Source: Polynucleobacter sp. VK25 (GTDB lineage: Bacteria > Pseudomonadota > Gammaproteobacteria > Burkholderiales > Burkholderiaceae). Taken from it: DNA of 64,000 bases. The position numbers were made by a program, and so were the translations under genes. The stretch covers positions 816,144-880,143 of the forward strand of contig NZ_CP061288.1 in assembly GCF_018687355.1 (NCBI RefSeq), written 5' to 3'. Shown here piece by piece: positions 8,718-18,326 of the stretch. Positions within the stretch are counted from its first letter, which is position 1, and every line of letters starts with the position of its first letter. The notes below the pieces were generated by a model. That model saw only the letters and a list, made by a program, of their open reading frames with translations. It was not told where the DNA came from and did not search any database.

Positions 8718-9569
8718 ATGAGCAGCTTTTCACCCCTAAATGCCGACTTGCATTGCCACTCAGTGGTTTCTGATGGCACTTTGACGCCTGAAGAATTAGC
8801 CGAACGCGCTAAAGCAAATGGCGTCCATTTGTGGGCGCTGACCGATCATGACGAATTGGGTGGCCAGAAGCGCGCCAGGGAAGCGGCTAGTGCATTAAGA
8901 ATGGATTACCTTGGCGGCGTGGAAATCTCCGTCACTTGGATGGGTGAGACGATTCACATTGTGGGTCTCGGCATTGATGCAGAGCATCTTGGAATTATTG
9001 AGGGCTTACGTCAAACGCGTGATGGTCGTGCGAATCGCGCACAACTCATGGCTGAGCAATTACTTAAGGTGGGAATTCCAGGTGCCTATGAAGGTGCACT
9101 GCATTTTGCCGGTAATCATGAATTGATCTCAAGAACGCACTTCGCTCGTTTCTTGGTAGAGCAGGGCGTATGCCGTAATACGGAACAGGTATTTAAAAAT
9201 TATTTAATTGAAGGCAAGCCGGGATATGTCCCGCATCAGTGGGCCAGACTGGATGACGCTGTTAGCTGGATTAAGTCCGCAGGCGGTATAGCCGTGATTG
9301 CGCACCCTGGTCGTTACAGTAGACTCAATGCGATGCAAATGGATGAGCTCTATAAGCACTTTAAAGATATTGGCGGCTTGGCCATTGAAGTGATCACTGG
9401 CAGTCACAGTCCTGACCAATACAAAACTTTTGCAAAGATTGCCCAGCAATATGGCTTTTTGGCTTCCCGCGGTTCAGATTTTCATGATCCGAATGAGAGT
9501 CATATTGATCTAGGTAGCTTGCCGCATTTACCAGATCATCTCACTCCGGTGTGGTCTGCTTTTCATTAA
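8718..9569 (+). CDS. rnm: PHP-domain phosphoesterase, RNase AM / YciV type
   Basis: A 283-residue PHP-domain protein. The metal-binding motifs are visible: DLHCHSVVSDG at 10-20, LTDHDELGG near 41-49, GVEIS near 66, AHPGR near 195 and GSDFHDP near 255. E. coli YciV/Trp-operon-neighbour proteins of this length hydrolyse 3',5'-nucleoside bisphosphates and act as a 5'-3' exoribonuclease maturing rRNA 5' ends. It lies just before trpS, a neighbourhood seen widely for yciV. The exact substrate is taken from the family, not from the sequence. Confidence 0.85.
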   Translation: MSSFSPLNADLHCHSVVSDGTLTPEELAERAKANGVHLWALTDHDELGGQKRAREAASALRMDYLGGVEISVTWMGETIHIVGLGIDAEHLGIIEGLRQTRDGRANRAQLMAEQLLKVGIPGAYEGALHFAGNHELISRTHFARFLVEQGVCRNTEQVFKNYLIEGKPGYVPHQWARLDDAVSWIKSAGGIAVIAHPGRYSRLNAMQMDELYKHFKDIGGLAIEVITGSHSPDQYKTFAKIAQQYGFLASRGSDFHDPNESHIDLGSLPHLPDHLTPVWSAFH

Positions 9570-9615
9570 TCCCTTAATCCCCCCATCCAATTAACCACTA
9601 AGAAAAAGAATACAG

Positions 9616-10818
9616 ATGTTTGCTGAACGCGTTCTCTCTGGCATGCGCCCAACCGGCAATTTGCACTTGGGTCACTACCACGGCGTTTTAAAGAACTGGG
9701 TACGCCTGCAGTCCGAATACCCTTGTTTCTTTTTCGTGGCCGATTGGCATGCATTAACTACTCACTATGAGACTCCCGATGTAATCGAGCAATCGGTATG
9801 GGATATGGTGATTGATTGGCTGGCAACTGGCGTAGATCCAAATCAAGCAACTTTGTTTATTCAAAGCAAAGTGCCTGAACATGCTGAACTTTTTTTATTG
9901 CTCTCCATGGGAACGCCATTGGGCTGGCTTGAGCGGGTGCCTACCTACAAGGATCAAATTGAGAAGCTGAAGGAAAAAGACCTGCAAACCTATGGCTTTT
10001 TAGGTTACCCGTTGCTTCAAGCTGCCGACATTTTGATGTACCGTGCGCAGTTTGTGCCGGTAGGTGAAGATCAGGTGCCGCACGTAGAAATGACGCGAGA
10101 AGTAGCGCGTCGTTTTAATTATTTATATGGGCGTGAATCAGGATTTGAAGAAAAAGCGCTCGAAGCTGTTAAGAAGCTCGGAAGCAAGCGCGCCAAGATG
10201 TATGCGGAATTGCGTGTTGCTTTTCAGGAGCGGGGCGATGATGAAGCGTTGGAGCAAGCTAAGGCCTTATTGCAAGAGGCGCAAAGCCTATCCATGGCTG
10301 ATCGCGAGAGACTCTTTGGTTTTTTAGAGGGTGCTCGCAAAATTATTCTGCCTGAACCCCAAGCACTACTAACTACCGCTTCACGCATGCCCGGCATTGA
10401 TGGTCAGAAAATGTCAAAGTCTTATGGCAACACCATTAGCATTCGTGAAAATCCTGAAGATGTGATTAAAAAGATTCGTACGATGCCGACTGATCCTGCT
10501 CGCGTGCGCAGAACCGATGCGGGTGATCCAGCCCGTTGCCCGGTATGGCAGTTGCATACCGTGTATTCCAATGAAGAGACGAAGCAATGGGTTGATAAAG
10601 GCTGTAAGTCAGCAGGTATTGGTTGTCTTGAGTGTAAGCAGCCTGTGATTGATTCAATTTTGGCTGAACAACAACCGATGTTTGAGCGCGCACAAAAATA
10701 CTTAGATGATCCGAGCTTGCTGCGCTCCATCATTGCTGATGGCTGCGATAAAGCGCGCAAGGTTGCTCAAGAAACAATGCGCGAAGTTCGCGAGGCCATG
10801 GGCCTTGCTTACGATTGA
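9616..10818 (+). CDS. trpS: Tryptophan-tRNA ligase
   Basis: A 400-residue class-I aminoacyl-tRNA synthetase that charges tRNA-Trp. The HIGH-like motif is GNLHLGHY (residues 14-21) and the KMSKS motif is GQKMSKSYGN (KMSKS at 265-269). FLGYPLLQAADILMYRA and VPVGEDQVPH are the tryptophan-pocket motifs. The protein is about 65 residues longer than the compact E. coli form. The extra length lies mainly between GEDQ and KMSKS, and the longer form occurs in many proteobacteria. The next gene follows after three bases. Confidence 0.95.
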   Translation: MFAERVLSGMRPTGNLHLGHYHGVLKNWVRLQSEYPCFFFVADWHALTTHYETPDVIEQSVWDMVIDWLATGVDPNQATLFIQSKVPEHAELFLLLSMGTPLGWLERVPTYKDQIEKLKEKDLQTYGFLGYPLLQAADILMYRAQFVPVGEDQVPHVEMTREVARRFNYLYGRESGFEEKALEAVKKLGSKRAKMYAELRVAFQERGDDEALEQAKALLQEAQSLSMADRERLFGFLEGARKIILPEPQALLTTASRMPGIDGQKMSKSYGNTISIRENPEDVIKKIRTMPTDPARVRRTDAGDPARCPVWQLHTVYSNEETKQWVDKGCKSAGIGCLECKQPVIDSILAEQQPMFERAQKYLDDPSLLRSIIADGCDKARKVAQETMREVREAMGLAYD

Positions 10819-10827
10819 GGATTGACC

Positions 10828-11391
10828 TTGCCCAATCCGCATGATGTGATTTTGAACGCCTCACCTTGGGTTAAGCGTTTTTCTCCATTCATTCCGCAAG
10901 GTGGGGTAGTTTTAGATTTAGCCTGTGGATCTGGTCGTCACTCTGAATTATTTGCAAGCATCGGCTATCAGGTGCTGGCTGTCGATCAAGATGTCTCAGC
11001 AATAGAGTTGCTTAAAAATCCCTTCATCACTTCAAAACGCCTCAATCTTGAGGAGGCTAATTGGCCTCTCGTTGGGTCTGAGTTCAGCGGCATTGTGGTA
11101 ACTAACTACTTATATCGCCCACACTTAGACCAGCTGCCCAAAATGCTGCAAGAAGGGGGTGTCCTAATCTATGAAACCTTCGCCCTGGGAAATGGGGATT
11201 TTGGCAAACCTTCCAACCCTAATTTCCTCCTAAATCCAGGGGAATTGCTGGCATTTGCCTCCCGCCACCAGCTCAAAGTGCTGGCTTATGAGGATATTTA
11301 TGTGGATCAGCCCAAAGCAGCTATGGTTCAGCGCCTGTGTGCTGTAAAAGGCGAGCCAAAACAGCGCATTCCGTTACAATTTCAGGGTTAA
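10828..11391 (+). CDS. Class-I SAM-dependent methyltransferase
   Basis: A protein of about 187 residues with the Rossmann SAM site GVVLDLACGSGRHSELFA near residue 30 and an acidic second strand ending in AVDQD, the usual ribose-binding position. The GIVVTNYLYRP stretch matches motif IV of small TehB/UbiE-like methyltransferases. The substrate cannot be told. No ATG fits: GAGG at 10817-10820 is best spaced for TTG 10828, with TTG 10822 as the alternative, and the gene overlaps the end of the trpS region so closely that coupling is likely. dapA follows 27 bases later. Confidence 0.8.
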   Translation: MPNPHDVILNASPWVKRFSPFIPQGGVVLDLACGSGRHSELFASIGYQVLAVDQDVSAIELLKNPFITSKRLNLEEANWPLVGSEFSGIVVTNYLYRPHLDQLPKMLQEGGVLIYETFALGNGDFGKPSNPNFLLNPGELLAFASRHQLKVLAYEDIYVDQPKAAMVQRLCAVKGEPKQRIPLQFQG

Positions 11392-11418
11392 GACAGCTAA
11401 AAAATCGGTGCATATTCG

Positions 11419-12342
11419 GTGACAAATTCAGCTCATTCCAAAGGTAGTAAAAAGCCCATCGCTGGCAGCATGCCGGCTATCGTGACCCCGATGTTCGAGG
11501 ACGGCAGCTTGGATTTTGCTAGCTTGCGTGCTTTATTGGATTGGCACGTGTCTGAGGGTACCGACGGGATTGTGATTGTTGGCACGAGCGGCGAATCTCC
11601 GACGGTTTCAGTTGAAGAACATTGCGAGCTGATTCGCGTAACAGTTGAACAGATTGCTGGACGTATTCCAGTGATTGCAGGCACTGGTGGTAACTCAACC
11701 ATAGAAGCGATTGAGTTAACTAAGTTTGCTAAACAAGTTGGCGCCGACGCCAGTTTGCAAGTGGTTCCGTATTACAACAAGCCTACACAAGAAGGCATGT
11801 ATGCGCATTTCAAAAAGATTGCTGAGTCTGTAGATCTTCCAGTCATTTTGTACAACGTACCTGGCAGAACAGTTGCCGACTTGGCGGGTGAGACCGTAGT
11901 ACGTTTAGCAGGTGTGCCAGGCATCATCGGAATTAAAGAGGCAACCGGCAGTCTAGAGCGCGGGACCTTATTAATAAATGATTTGAAACAAGCCGGTCAT
12001 CAGGACTTCGCGGTATTTTCAGGTGATGACCTAACCGCAGCGATGTTGATGCTGATGGGTGGCAAAGGAAATATCTCTGTTACAGCCAATATTGCACCAC
12101 GTTTAATGCATGAACTCTGCGTTGCAGCAATGTCAGATGACGTTAAGAGAACCCGAGAGATTCAGTATCAATTGATCGCAGTACACAAAGCCATGTTCAT
12201 AGAAGCAAACCCAATTCCTGTTAAATGGGCATTGCATGAGATGGGCAAAATTACTGCAGGCATTCGTTTGCCATTGACACCCTTAAGCAATTCCTTGCGT
12301 GAGCCTTTGAAGGCAGCGTTAAAACAGGCCAACCTATTATGA
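11419..12342 (+). CDS. dapA: 4-hydroxy-tetrahydrodipicolinate synthase
   Basis: A 307-residue TIM-barrel aldolase that condenses pyruvate with aspartate semialdehyde, the first committed step to lysine and meso-diaminopimelate. Seen in the sequence: GTSGESPT (the pyruvate-carboxylate loop), [14 protein letters not shown] with the catalytic tyrosine, and GIKEATGS with the Schiff-base Lys173. The frame opens with GTG 11419. The N-terminus is a few residues longer than E. coli DapA. The stop codon overlaps the bamC start (ATGATGA arrangement), a dapA-bamC pairing common in beta- and gammaproteobacteria. Confidence 0.96.
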   Translation: MTNSAHSKGSKKPIAGSMPAIVTPMFEDGSLDFASLRALLDWHVSEGTDGIVIVGTSGESPTVSVEEHCELIRVTVEQIAGRIPVIAGTGGNSTIEAIELTKFAKQVGADASLQVVPYYNKPTQEGMYAHFKKIAESVDLPVILYNVPGRTVADLAGETVVRLAGVPGIIGIKEATGSLERGTLLINDLKQAGHQDFAVFSGDDLTAAMLMLMGGKGNISVTANIAPRLMHELCVAAMSDDVKRTREIQYQLIAVHKAMFIEANPIPVKWALHEMGKITAGIRLPLTPLSNSLREPLKAALKQANLL

Positions 12343-13487
12343 TGAATTTGCTCCAATTAATCCGTCGATATTTATCGATCTTAGCCTTTGTGCTCGTTGC
12401 ATCTGCTGCATTAACTGCTTGCAAGTCGGTGACTAGCAATGACACCGTTGACTATAAGAGCGCTGGTGCTGCGCGTGGCCCCAATCTGTCATATCCTCCT
12501 GATTTAATTACGGCTCAGGCTGATCGTCGTTATATCGTCCAGGACGGTACAGCTACGATGTCTGAATACAATGCTGCCGTTAAGAAGTCTGTGCAAATGA
12601 GAAGCAATGTGATGACGGGTATCCCCGGCATGCGTATTGCACGTGATGGCGAGCGTCGTTGGTTGGTTGTTGAAAAACCAGCCCCTGAACTCTATCCACA
12701 AGTAAAAGACTTTTGGCAAGAGAATGGTTTCTTGTTAGTAGTTGACTCACCATCAACCGGCATTATGGAGACGGATTGGGCCGAGAATCGCGCAAAGATT
12801 GCTCAGGACTGGATTCGTTCAACGATTGGCGGTGCTTTAGATACGATTTATGACACAGGCGAGCGTGACAAGTACAAAACTCGTCTTGAAGTAAGCAAGC
12901 CGGGCGAAACGGAGATTTACATTACGCAGCGTGGCGCCATTGAAAAATGTACCACTGACGGAACAGGAAACTGTATCTCCACAATATGGACTGCGCGACC
13001 TAACGACCCAGAGCTTGAGGCGGCATTTTTAGCTCGTCTAATGGAGCGTTTGGGCATGACCCAAGAGCAGGCTAAGGCAATGGTTGCAGTACCGCTTGGC
13101 CCTAAAACTCCAAAAGCGAAGTTTGTGCAAGAAGGAAATAATCAGGCATTTATTGAGTTGAGTGCCGGCTTTGATCGTTCTTGGCGCGATGTTGGTTTGG
13201 CGCTTGATCGCTCTAACTTTACTGTTGAAGATCGTAATCGCTCTAATGGCGTTTATTACGTGCGCTACGTTAATCCAAAAGACTTGGGTGATACCAAAGG
13301 ATTCCTCACCAACTTCTTTAGTAGTAAAGATGACTCTAGCTTGAAGGCGAAGAAGTATCAGGTAGTAGTGAAGAGCACTGGCGAAAACTCTGCCAATGTT
13401 TACGTTCAAGATGCTGAAGGCAAACCAGAAAATACGCCTGCTGGATTCCAGTTGCTTACTTTGTTGACAGAGCAGCTATCGAAGTAA
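12339..13487 (+). CDS. bamC: Outer membrane assembly lipoprotein BamC
   Basis: A 382-residue lipoprotein of the NlpB/BamC/DapX family, an accessory part of the BAM complex that inserts beta-barrel proteins into the outer membrane. A hydrophobic signal is followed by the lipobox LTAC with Cys28. The conserved unstructured segment after it ([19 protein letters not shown]) binds BamD in E. coli. Two helix-grip domains follow, the first around [21 protein letters not shown]. It overlaps the dapA stop by four bases and ends at a strong terminator. Confidence 0.92.
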   Translation: MMNLLQLIRRYLSILAFVLVASAALTACKSVTSNDTVDYKSAGAARGPNLSYPPDLITAQADRRYIVQDGTATMSEYNAAVKKSVQMRSNVMTGIPGMRIARDGERRWLVVEKPAPELYPQVKDFWQENGFLLVVDSPSTGIMETDWAENRAKIAQDWIRSTIGGALDTIYDTGERDKYKTRLEVSKPGETEIYITQRGAIEKCTTDGTGNCISTIWTARPNDPELEAAFLARLMERLGMTQEQAKAMVAVPLGPKTPKAKFVQEGNNQAFIELSAGFDRSWRDVGLALDRSNFTVEDRNRSNGVYYVRYVNPKDLGDTKGFLTNFFSSKDDSSLKAKKYQVVVKSTGENSANVYVQDAEGKPENTPAGFQLLTLLTEQLSK

Positions 13488-13525
13488 TTTGAATGAATAC
13501 GAGCTGTTTTATTTTTAACAGCAAA

Positions 13526-13556
13526 TAAAAAAGCCGCTCTTCAGCGGCTTTTTTTT
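13526..13556. terminator. Bidirectional intrinsic terminator after bamC
   Basis: The stem AAGCCGCT (13531-13538) and AGCGGCTT (13543-13550) closes a four-base loop, with six A residues on the left and eight T residues on the right. It lies between the converging bamC and the small lipoprotein gene and can serve both. Confidence 0.9.
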
Positions 13557-13570
13557 CTTCATGAAGAAGA

Positions 13571-13741
13571 TTACTTCTTAGCGTCAGCAGCTGGAGCAGC
13601 TGGAGCAGCAGCAGGAGCTTCAGCAGCAGGAGCAGCTGGAGCAGCAGCAGGAGCAGCTTCAACAGGCTTTGCTTCTTCTTTTTTACCGCAAGCGGCCAAG
13701 GCGATTGCTAACATAGCAGCGAATACGAGTGACTTCTTCAT
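13571..13741 (-). CDS. Small Ala/Pro-rich lipoprotein, 56 residues
   Basis: A short gene read directly from the reverse strand: start ATG at 13741-13739, stop TAA at 13573-13571. The product begins MKKSLVFAAMLAIALAACGK, a lipoprotein signal with lipobox LAAC and Cys18. A short charged stretch (KKEEAKP) leads into an Ala/Pro/Glu tail of repeated APAA and PAAAPAAP units that fills the rest of the protein. Upstream, AAAGGAA at about 13751-13757 is a good ribosome site. Such low-complexity lipoproteins may act as periplasmic spacers, but no function is known. A bidirectional terminator follows. Confidence 0.8.
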   Translation of the reverse strand: MKKSLVFAAMLAIALAACGKKEEAKPVEAAPAAAPAAPAAEAPAAAPAAPAADAKK

Positions 13742-13850
13742 TTGTAAATTCCTTTAAAAAATTAACAACAATTACCGGTAATTGTTTTCTGGAAACACCA
13801 AGGGATTATCCCTAAGTAATTTCCAGTAAATATTATATCCATGTCTGTAT

Positions 13851-15083
13851 TCAAGACTCAAAAATGACCCATCCAGCTAAGTAGGCCTCATAAAGGCTAG
13901 ATTTTTCAAGATTTTGCAGTTTGCTTGCTTTGAGCCCCTTCTTGGCTGAGAGGGTCTGCCAGGCCGAAATAATATCCGCAGCCTGCCCCTGGGTCATGGG
14001 CTCACCATTGCAATAAACCTGCTTTCCAAGACTCAATATCCGGGTTTGCGCCTGAGGGATCAGCTTGGTGGTGATTAATTTCTTTATAAATGCCTTGGGA
14101 TTCAAGGGGGCTTCAGGGGCGTCAAAAAAGGCTTGTTGTTTGGGCTCTGAAAGATATGCAGTGATGCCCGGCAAAAAGCTTTCAATCTGATTTAACTTGA
14201 GCTCCTTGAGTTTTAAGGCAAGTTGTTCAATGAGCTCATCGGGTAATTGTTCGGCAACCTCGGTAGCCCTTTGCTTGGGGTCTGCAAACTTATTTTCTAG
14301 AGCAGGAATATCTTCTAGAGATTCCGCAAGACGCCACAAACCTTCTTGTAACAACTCCTTAAAGCTAGGTGATCGAAAACCAACGGACCAAGTTTGGCAG
14401 CCCGCATCGAGGGCAATACCGTCATGAGCAACATGTGGAGGTAAATACAGCATGTCACCTGGTTCGAGAACCCATGCTTGCTCTGCTTTAAAGTTCTGCA
14501 GAATTTTTAATGGGAGATTGGGGTTCAGGCTTAAATCTTTTTGCTCTGAAATTTTCCACTGTCTTCTGCCAGACATTTGTATGAGGAAAACGTCGTAAGA
14601 ATCAAAGTGGGGGCCAACGCCGCCGCCAATACCGGCAATACTAATCATGAGGTCATCAAGGCGAGCATCTGGAATAAAGCGAAACCAAGAAAGAATTTTT
14701 GCGGCATTAGGGTGATGTGCATCCATCCCCTGGAGTAATAAAGTCCAATCTGGTTTATCAATCGAGGGAATTGCCTTTTTAGGGAATGGCCCATGGTTAA
14801 AGCTCCAGGGCTTGGACTTCACTAGGCGGGATTCAACCGTATCGTCATGGGCAAATCTGAGTAATTCTTGGGCGGGAATGGGGCTGTCCAGTGGCTCCCC
14901 GGCCTGAGCGGATAGGGCGAATGCCGGAATCGCACCACGAACGAGGAGGGGCTTCTTGTGCCAATAGCGTGCCATGAACTGATCTGGGCTAATCCCACCA
15001 AATAGGGCCCAGGGCTCATCTATAGGTAGCTTTGGAGGGGCTTGGGGTGGTTCGTAGGGCTTGCTCAAGTAAAATGAGGTCAT
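13851..15083 (-). CDS. roxA: Ribosomal oxygenase (cupin/JmjC), RoxA/YcfD type
   Basis: A 410-residue 2-oxoglutarate/Fe(II) oxygenase of the ROX family. The JmjC-like core has GPHFDSYDVFLIQMSGRRQW, giving His159 and Asp161 as metal ligands, and LYLPPHVAHDG, where His219 aligns best with the third ligand. The N-terminal QFMARYWHKKPLLVRGA is the family signature. E. coli YcfD hydroxylates an arginine of ribosomal protein L16. A C-terminal winged-helix-like part (from about 310) also fits. It lies alone on the minus strand, divergent from the FKBP gene across only about 60 bases. Confidence 0.88.
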   Translation of the reverse strand: MTSFYLSKPYEPPQAPPKLPIDEPWALFGGISPDQFMARYWHKKPLLVRGAIPAFALSAQAGEPLDSPIPAQELLRFAHDDTVESRLVKSKPWSFNHGPFPKKAIPSIDKPDWTLLLQGMDAHHPNAAKILSWFRFIPDARLDDLMISIAGIGGGVGPHFDSYDVFLIQMSGRRQWKISEQKDLSLNPNLPLKILQNFKAEQAWVLEPGDMLYLPPHVAHDGIALDAGCQTWSVGFRSPSFKELLQEGLWRLAESLEDIPALENKFADPKQRATEVAEQLPDELIEQLALKLKELKLNQIESFLPGITAYLSEPKQQAFFDAPEAPLNPKAFIKKLITTKLIPQAQTRILSLGKQVYCNGEPMTQGQAADIISAWQTLSAKKGLKASKLQNLEKSSLYEAYLAGWVIFES

Positions 15084-15143
15084 AAAGTAAAAGGTAAAAG
15101 CTTTTTAGAAACTGATTAAAAACGAATGTTCGACAAATTCCGC

Positions 15144-15743
15144 ATGAAGATTGAAAAAAATACCATCGTATCCCTTCGCTATAAGTTAACCGATGCGCAA
15201 AATAATGTCATTGAAGAACCAGATTCTCCGATGGTATACCTGCACGGTGGTTACGAAGGTACTTTTCCTAAAATTGAGACCCTGCTAGATGGTCAAGATA
15301 TTGGCTATGAGGCCACGATTCAGTTAGAGCCTAATGAGGCTTTTGGTGAGTATGACCCTGAGCTTCTCAAGATTGAACCTCGCACCCGTTTTCCTGAGCC
15401 CCTAGAAGTGGGTATGCAGTTTGAGGGTGTACCTGATGCAGAGGAAGATGCTAGCGCAGATGATACGGATGATGAGCCTTTGATTTACACGGTGACTGAT
15501 GTTGCTGACAATCAAGTGGTGTTGGACGGCAATCATCCTTTGGCTGGCATGGCTTTGCGTTTTTGGGTTCAGGTAGAGGATGTTCGTGCTGCAACAGATG
15601 ATGAGATTGAAAATCGTCATCCAGAAGGCGGTGAAAGTTTTTCATTCGGCATGCCGAATGATGACAGTGATGATGGTGACGATGAAGAATTTCTGGGTGG
15701 CGCATTAGGCGGCAACAGCACTGGACCACGCACCTTGCATTAA
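15144..15743 (+). CDS. FKBP-type peptidyl-prolyl isomerase, SlyD-like
   Basis: A protein of about 199 residues. It begins MKIEKNTIVSLRYKLTDAQ and continues YLHGGYEGTFPKIETLLDG, the SlyD-type FKBP opening, followed by a chaperone insert (GEYDPELLKIEPRTRFP) and the isomerase part ending GNHPLAGMALRFWVQV. Compared with SlyD it carries an acidic insertion (DAEEDASADDTDDE) and an acidic tail with no histidine-rich metal-binding region. An ATG at 15126 would add six residues (MFDKFR); neither start has a clear ribosome site, and family starts favour 15144. Confidence 0.87.
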   Translation: MKIEKNTIVSLRYKLTDAQNNVIEEPDSPMVYLHGGYEGTFPKIETLLDGQDIGYEATIQLEPNEAFGEYDPELLKIEPRTRFPEPLEVGMQFEGVPDAEEDASADDTDDEPLIYTVTDVADNQVVLDGNHPLAGMALRFWVQVEDVRAATDDEIENRHPEGGESFSFGMPNDDSDDGDDEEFLGGALGGNSTGPRTLH

Positions 15744-15762
15744 TGAATAGCAAGCTCAGAAT

Positions 15763-15792
15763 AAAAAAGGAATAGCGTGCTATTCCTTTTTC
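15763..15792. terminator. Bidirectional terminator between FKBP gene and cysE
   Basis: A long stem formed by AAAAGGAATAGC (15765-15776) and GCTATTCCTTTT (15779-15790), with A and T tracts on either side. It separates two converging genes. Confidence 0.85.
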
Positions 15793-15841
15793 TTTAGTAC
15801 GTGTCCAGAATGACTACCCTAGAGCCACCGCTCCAGAATCA

Positions 15842-16606
15842 TTACTCCCTGAGCCATTCTTTAATCGCATCCAAATCGCGCTTAGTATCGCTTGAGCCAC
15901 CGGCATCAGGGCCGGCGGGGGCATTGCTTAACTTGGCCAGCGCCTTTTCTAAGGCCGCAATTTTGGCCTCTTGTTCAATCGTGGCATCAATTAAACCTTT
16001 TAGTGCCATGGATACCGGATCGTCAACATTCGGTGTAACACCATAAGCAGAAAAGTATTCTTTGGTTTTGCTATCCGGGCTTTGTGGCAAATCTGGATGC
16101 AAAATTCGCGCAGGAATACCAACTGCAGTTGCACCTGCGGGAATCTCTTTGAGCACAACCGCATTAGAGCCAACACGCGCGCCATCGCCAACAGTAAAGC
16201 CACCAAGCACTTTCGCACCAGCGCTAATCACAACACCTTTACCAAGAGTGGGGTGACGCTTGACGCCTTTATAAAGTGAAGTGCCGCCTAGAGTAACGCC
16301 TTGATAAATAGTGCAGTCGTCACCAATTTCTGTAGTCTCACCAATAACAATGCCAAGTCCGTGGTCTAGAAAAACTCTGCGACCAATCTTTGCTCCCGGA
16401 TGAATTTCAATGCCAGTCAGAAAGCGCGCAAACATGGAGAGCACACGGGCAATCCATTTCAGGCCGAGATTCCATAAAAAATGGGAGACACGATGCAACC
16501 ACACTGCGTGCAGACCTTGGTAGCAGGTGATGACCTCGAGACGATTCCGTGCTGCAGGGTCTCTGGCAATAATCGAGTCGACTTGGTCGAAGAAGGAATT
16601 AGACAT
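15842..16606 (-). CDS. cysE: Serine O-acetyltransferase
   Basis: A 254-residue left-handed beta-helix acetyltransferase making O-acetylserine, the precursor for cysteine. The N-terminal helical part includes [20 protein letters not shown]. Hexapeptide repeats start at about [19 protein letters not shown], with [20 protein letters not shown] and [18 protein letters not shown] holding the active-site histidines and the acetyl-CoA loop. The tail has an Ala-rich extension ([19 protein letters not shown]). This short N-terminal form is of the type found in many bacteria, unlike the longer E. coli enzyme. trmJ lies just upstream on the same strand. Confidence 0.94.
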   Translation of the reverse strand: MSNSFFDQVDSIIARDPAARNRLEVITCYQGLHAVWLHRVSHFLWNLGLKWIARVLSMFARFLTGIEIHPGAKIGRRVFLDHGLGIVIGETTEIGDDCTIYQGVTLGGTSLYKGVKRHPTLGKGVVISAGAKVLGGFTVGDGARVGSNAVVLKEIPAGATAVGIPARILHPDLPQSPDSKTKEYFSAYGVTPNVDDPVSMALKGLIDATIEQEAKIAALEKALAKLSNAPAGPDAGGSSDTKRDLDAIKEWLRE

Positions 16607-16629
16607 GAGTTGATTTTAACGGGATGTGC

Positions 16630-17385
16630 TTATTTTCTCAGGAGCATCTGTTTAGCGATGCCACGTAAAAGATCAATCTCTTCCTTGTGGAGGCGGCTGC
16701 GGGCAAATAGGGCTTGGATGCGTGGCATGAGTTTCTTGGGATTGGCTGGGTCTAGGTAGCCAATGGCCTCAAGGCCCTCGCGCCAATGTTCTAGCATGGC
16801 TGCTACGGCTGCAGGATCAGCAAAATCAGCCATTTCTTGACGGTCAGCAAGAGGGCTGCTCCCCCGGGGATTATTGAGCAGGGTTTCTCTGAGGCTGTAG
16901 GCGCAAACCATGATGGCTTGAGCCAGGTTTAAGGATGGATAGGCGGGATTGGCATCAAGCCAAACCCTATGGGTGCATAAGGCTAAATGATCGTTATCTA
17001 GGCCTGTTCTTTCGGGGCCAAAGAGCAGGGCAGTCTTGCCGCCCCCCGCAGAGGTATCCGCTATCAATGTCCTGGCGCTTTTCCAATCCATTGCAGGAGG
17101 GCCAAATTCTCGATCTCGGCTAGTGAGGCCCAAAACTAAGGAGCAGCCCTCTACCGCAGCAGCCAAAGAATCGCTTTCTGAGGAGCCTTCCAGGATGTCT
17201 GCAGCACCGCTAGCCAGGGCTATTGCGTCAGGGTTGGCTGCTACGCCTTGGATCTTGGGGTTGATGAGGCGTAGATCGCTAAAGCCCATGGTTTTGAGGG
17301 CGCGCGCGGCTGAACCCACATTTCCAGGGTGGCTGGTTTTAACTAAAACCCAGCGAAGTAATTGAGATGTATCGATATTCGTCAA
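16630..17385 (-). CDS. trmJ: tRNA (Cm32/Um32) methyltransferase TrmJ
   Basis: A 251-residue SPOUT-class 2'-O-methyltransferase. Motif 1 is VKTSHPGNVGSAARALKTMG near residues 14-33, motif 2 is ALLFGPERTGLDNDHLALC and motif 3 is YPSLNLAQAIMVCAYSLRE, which together form the trefoil-knot SAM site of the SpoU/TrmJ group. A C-terminal helical tail with KEEIDLLRGIAKQML matches TrmJ. E. coli TrmJ methylates position 32 of several tRNAs. It sits 23 bases upstream of cysE in the same direction and is divergent from suhB. Confidence 0.92.
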   Translation of the reverse strand: MTNIDTSQLLRWVLVKTSHPGNVGSAARALKTMGFSDLRLINPKIQGVAANPDAIALASGAADILEGSSESDSLAAAVEGCSLVLGLTSRDREFGPPAMDWKSARTLIADTSAGGGKTALLFGPERTGLDNDHLALCTHRVWLDANPAYPSLNLAQAIMVCAYSLRETLLNNPRGSSPLADRQEMADFADPAAVAAMLEHWREGLEAIGYLDPANPKKLMPRIQALFARSRLHKEEIDLLRGIAKQMLLRK

Positions 17386-17536
17386 TGCGTTATGGAATGG
17401 TTTGTGGGGCGGTTAATTGGGGGTAATAGACCCTAATCGTTTAGAATCAATCTGTTAGCTTCGTATTGTCATCCAATTTACTTTAATTGTTGGCATTACA
17501 AGGAGCTTGTTCTTATTTAATTTGTCCATCAATACT

Positions 17537-18325
17537 ATGCATCCCATGTTAAATGTGGCCGTAAAGGCCGCCCGTCGCGCTGGAACAGTCATCAATCGTG
17601 CTTCCTTGAATTTGGAGCGCTTACAGGTTGACCGTAAGCAACATAACGATTTCGTCACCGAGGTGGACAAAGCCGCAGAAGCCGCCATCATTGAAACGCT
17701 CAGTGAAGCCTATCCAACTCATGGATTTTTGGCTGAAGAAACTGGCGAGCGCAATGCGGATGCAGAAAATGTTTGGATCATTGATCCACTAGATGGCACC
17801 ACCAATTTCATTCATGGCTTCCCGCAATACGCGGTATCGATTGCACTTGCAGTAAATGGTGTAACTCAACAAGCCGTGGTCTATGACCCAACCCGTGATG
17901 AATTGTTTACTGCTACTCGTGGTGCTGGCGCATATTTAGATCGCCGGCGTTTGCGTGTTGCCTCACAAGATCGTTTAGCCAATGCTTTATTGGGTACAGG
18001 TTTCCCTTATCGCGAAGATCAAGACTTAGATAAATATTTAAAAATCTTTGGTGAGATGACTCGTCAATGTGCAGGCTTACGTCGTCCAGGTGCTGCTTCT
18101 TTGGATTTAGCTTATGTAGCAGCCGGTCGTTACGATGGTTTCTTTGAGAGCGATCTCAAGCCATGGGATATGGCAGCTGGTGCATTGCTGATTACTGAAG
18201 CGGGTGGATTAATTGGTAACTACCGCGGTGAAGAAGGTTTTCTGAAGAGCGGTGAGGTGATGGCAGCCAATCCACGTATCTTTGCACAGATGGTACAAAC
18301 TCTGTCTAAGTACTCAGCGTCTTAA
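17537..18325 (+). CDS. suhB: Inositol-1-monophosphatase family protein SuhB
   Basis: A 262-residue Mg-dependent phosphatase. Metal ligands are visible in FLAEETG (Glu67/68), [17 protein letters not shown] (Asp83, Asp86) and [17 protein letters not shown] (the distal Asp). E. coli SuhB also joins rRNA antitermination complexes, and the betaproteobacterial proteins are close in length. In-frame TTG codons lie upstream (17507, 17522) near an AGGAG, but family proteins start MHPMLN, so ATG 17537 is chosen. It is divergent from trmJ. Confidence 0.93.
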   Translation: MHPMLNVAVKAARRAGTVINRASLNLERLQVDRKQHNDFVTEVDKAAEAAIIETLSEAYPTHGFLAEETGERNADAENVWIIDPLDGTTNFIHGFPQYAVSIALAVNGVTQQAVVYDPTRDELFTATRGAGAYLDRRRLRVASQDRLANALLGTGFPYREDQDLDKYLKIFGEMTRQCAGLRRPGAASLDLAYVAAGRYDGFFESDLKPWDMAAGALLITEAGGLIGNYRGEEGFLKSGEVMAANPRIFAQMVQTLSKYSAS

Positions 18326-18326
18326 A

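Noticed and set aside
13456..13662. Leucine-rich minus-strand frame overlapping the small lipoprotein
   Set aside because: It is an out-of-frame reading of the repeated GCAGCAGGAGC tract and runs through a terminator.
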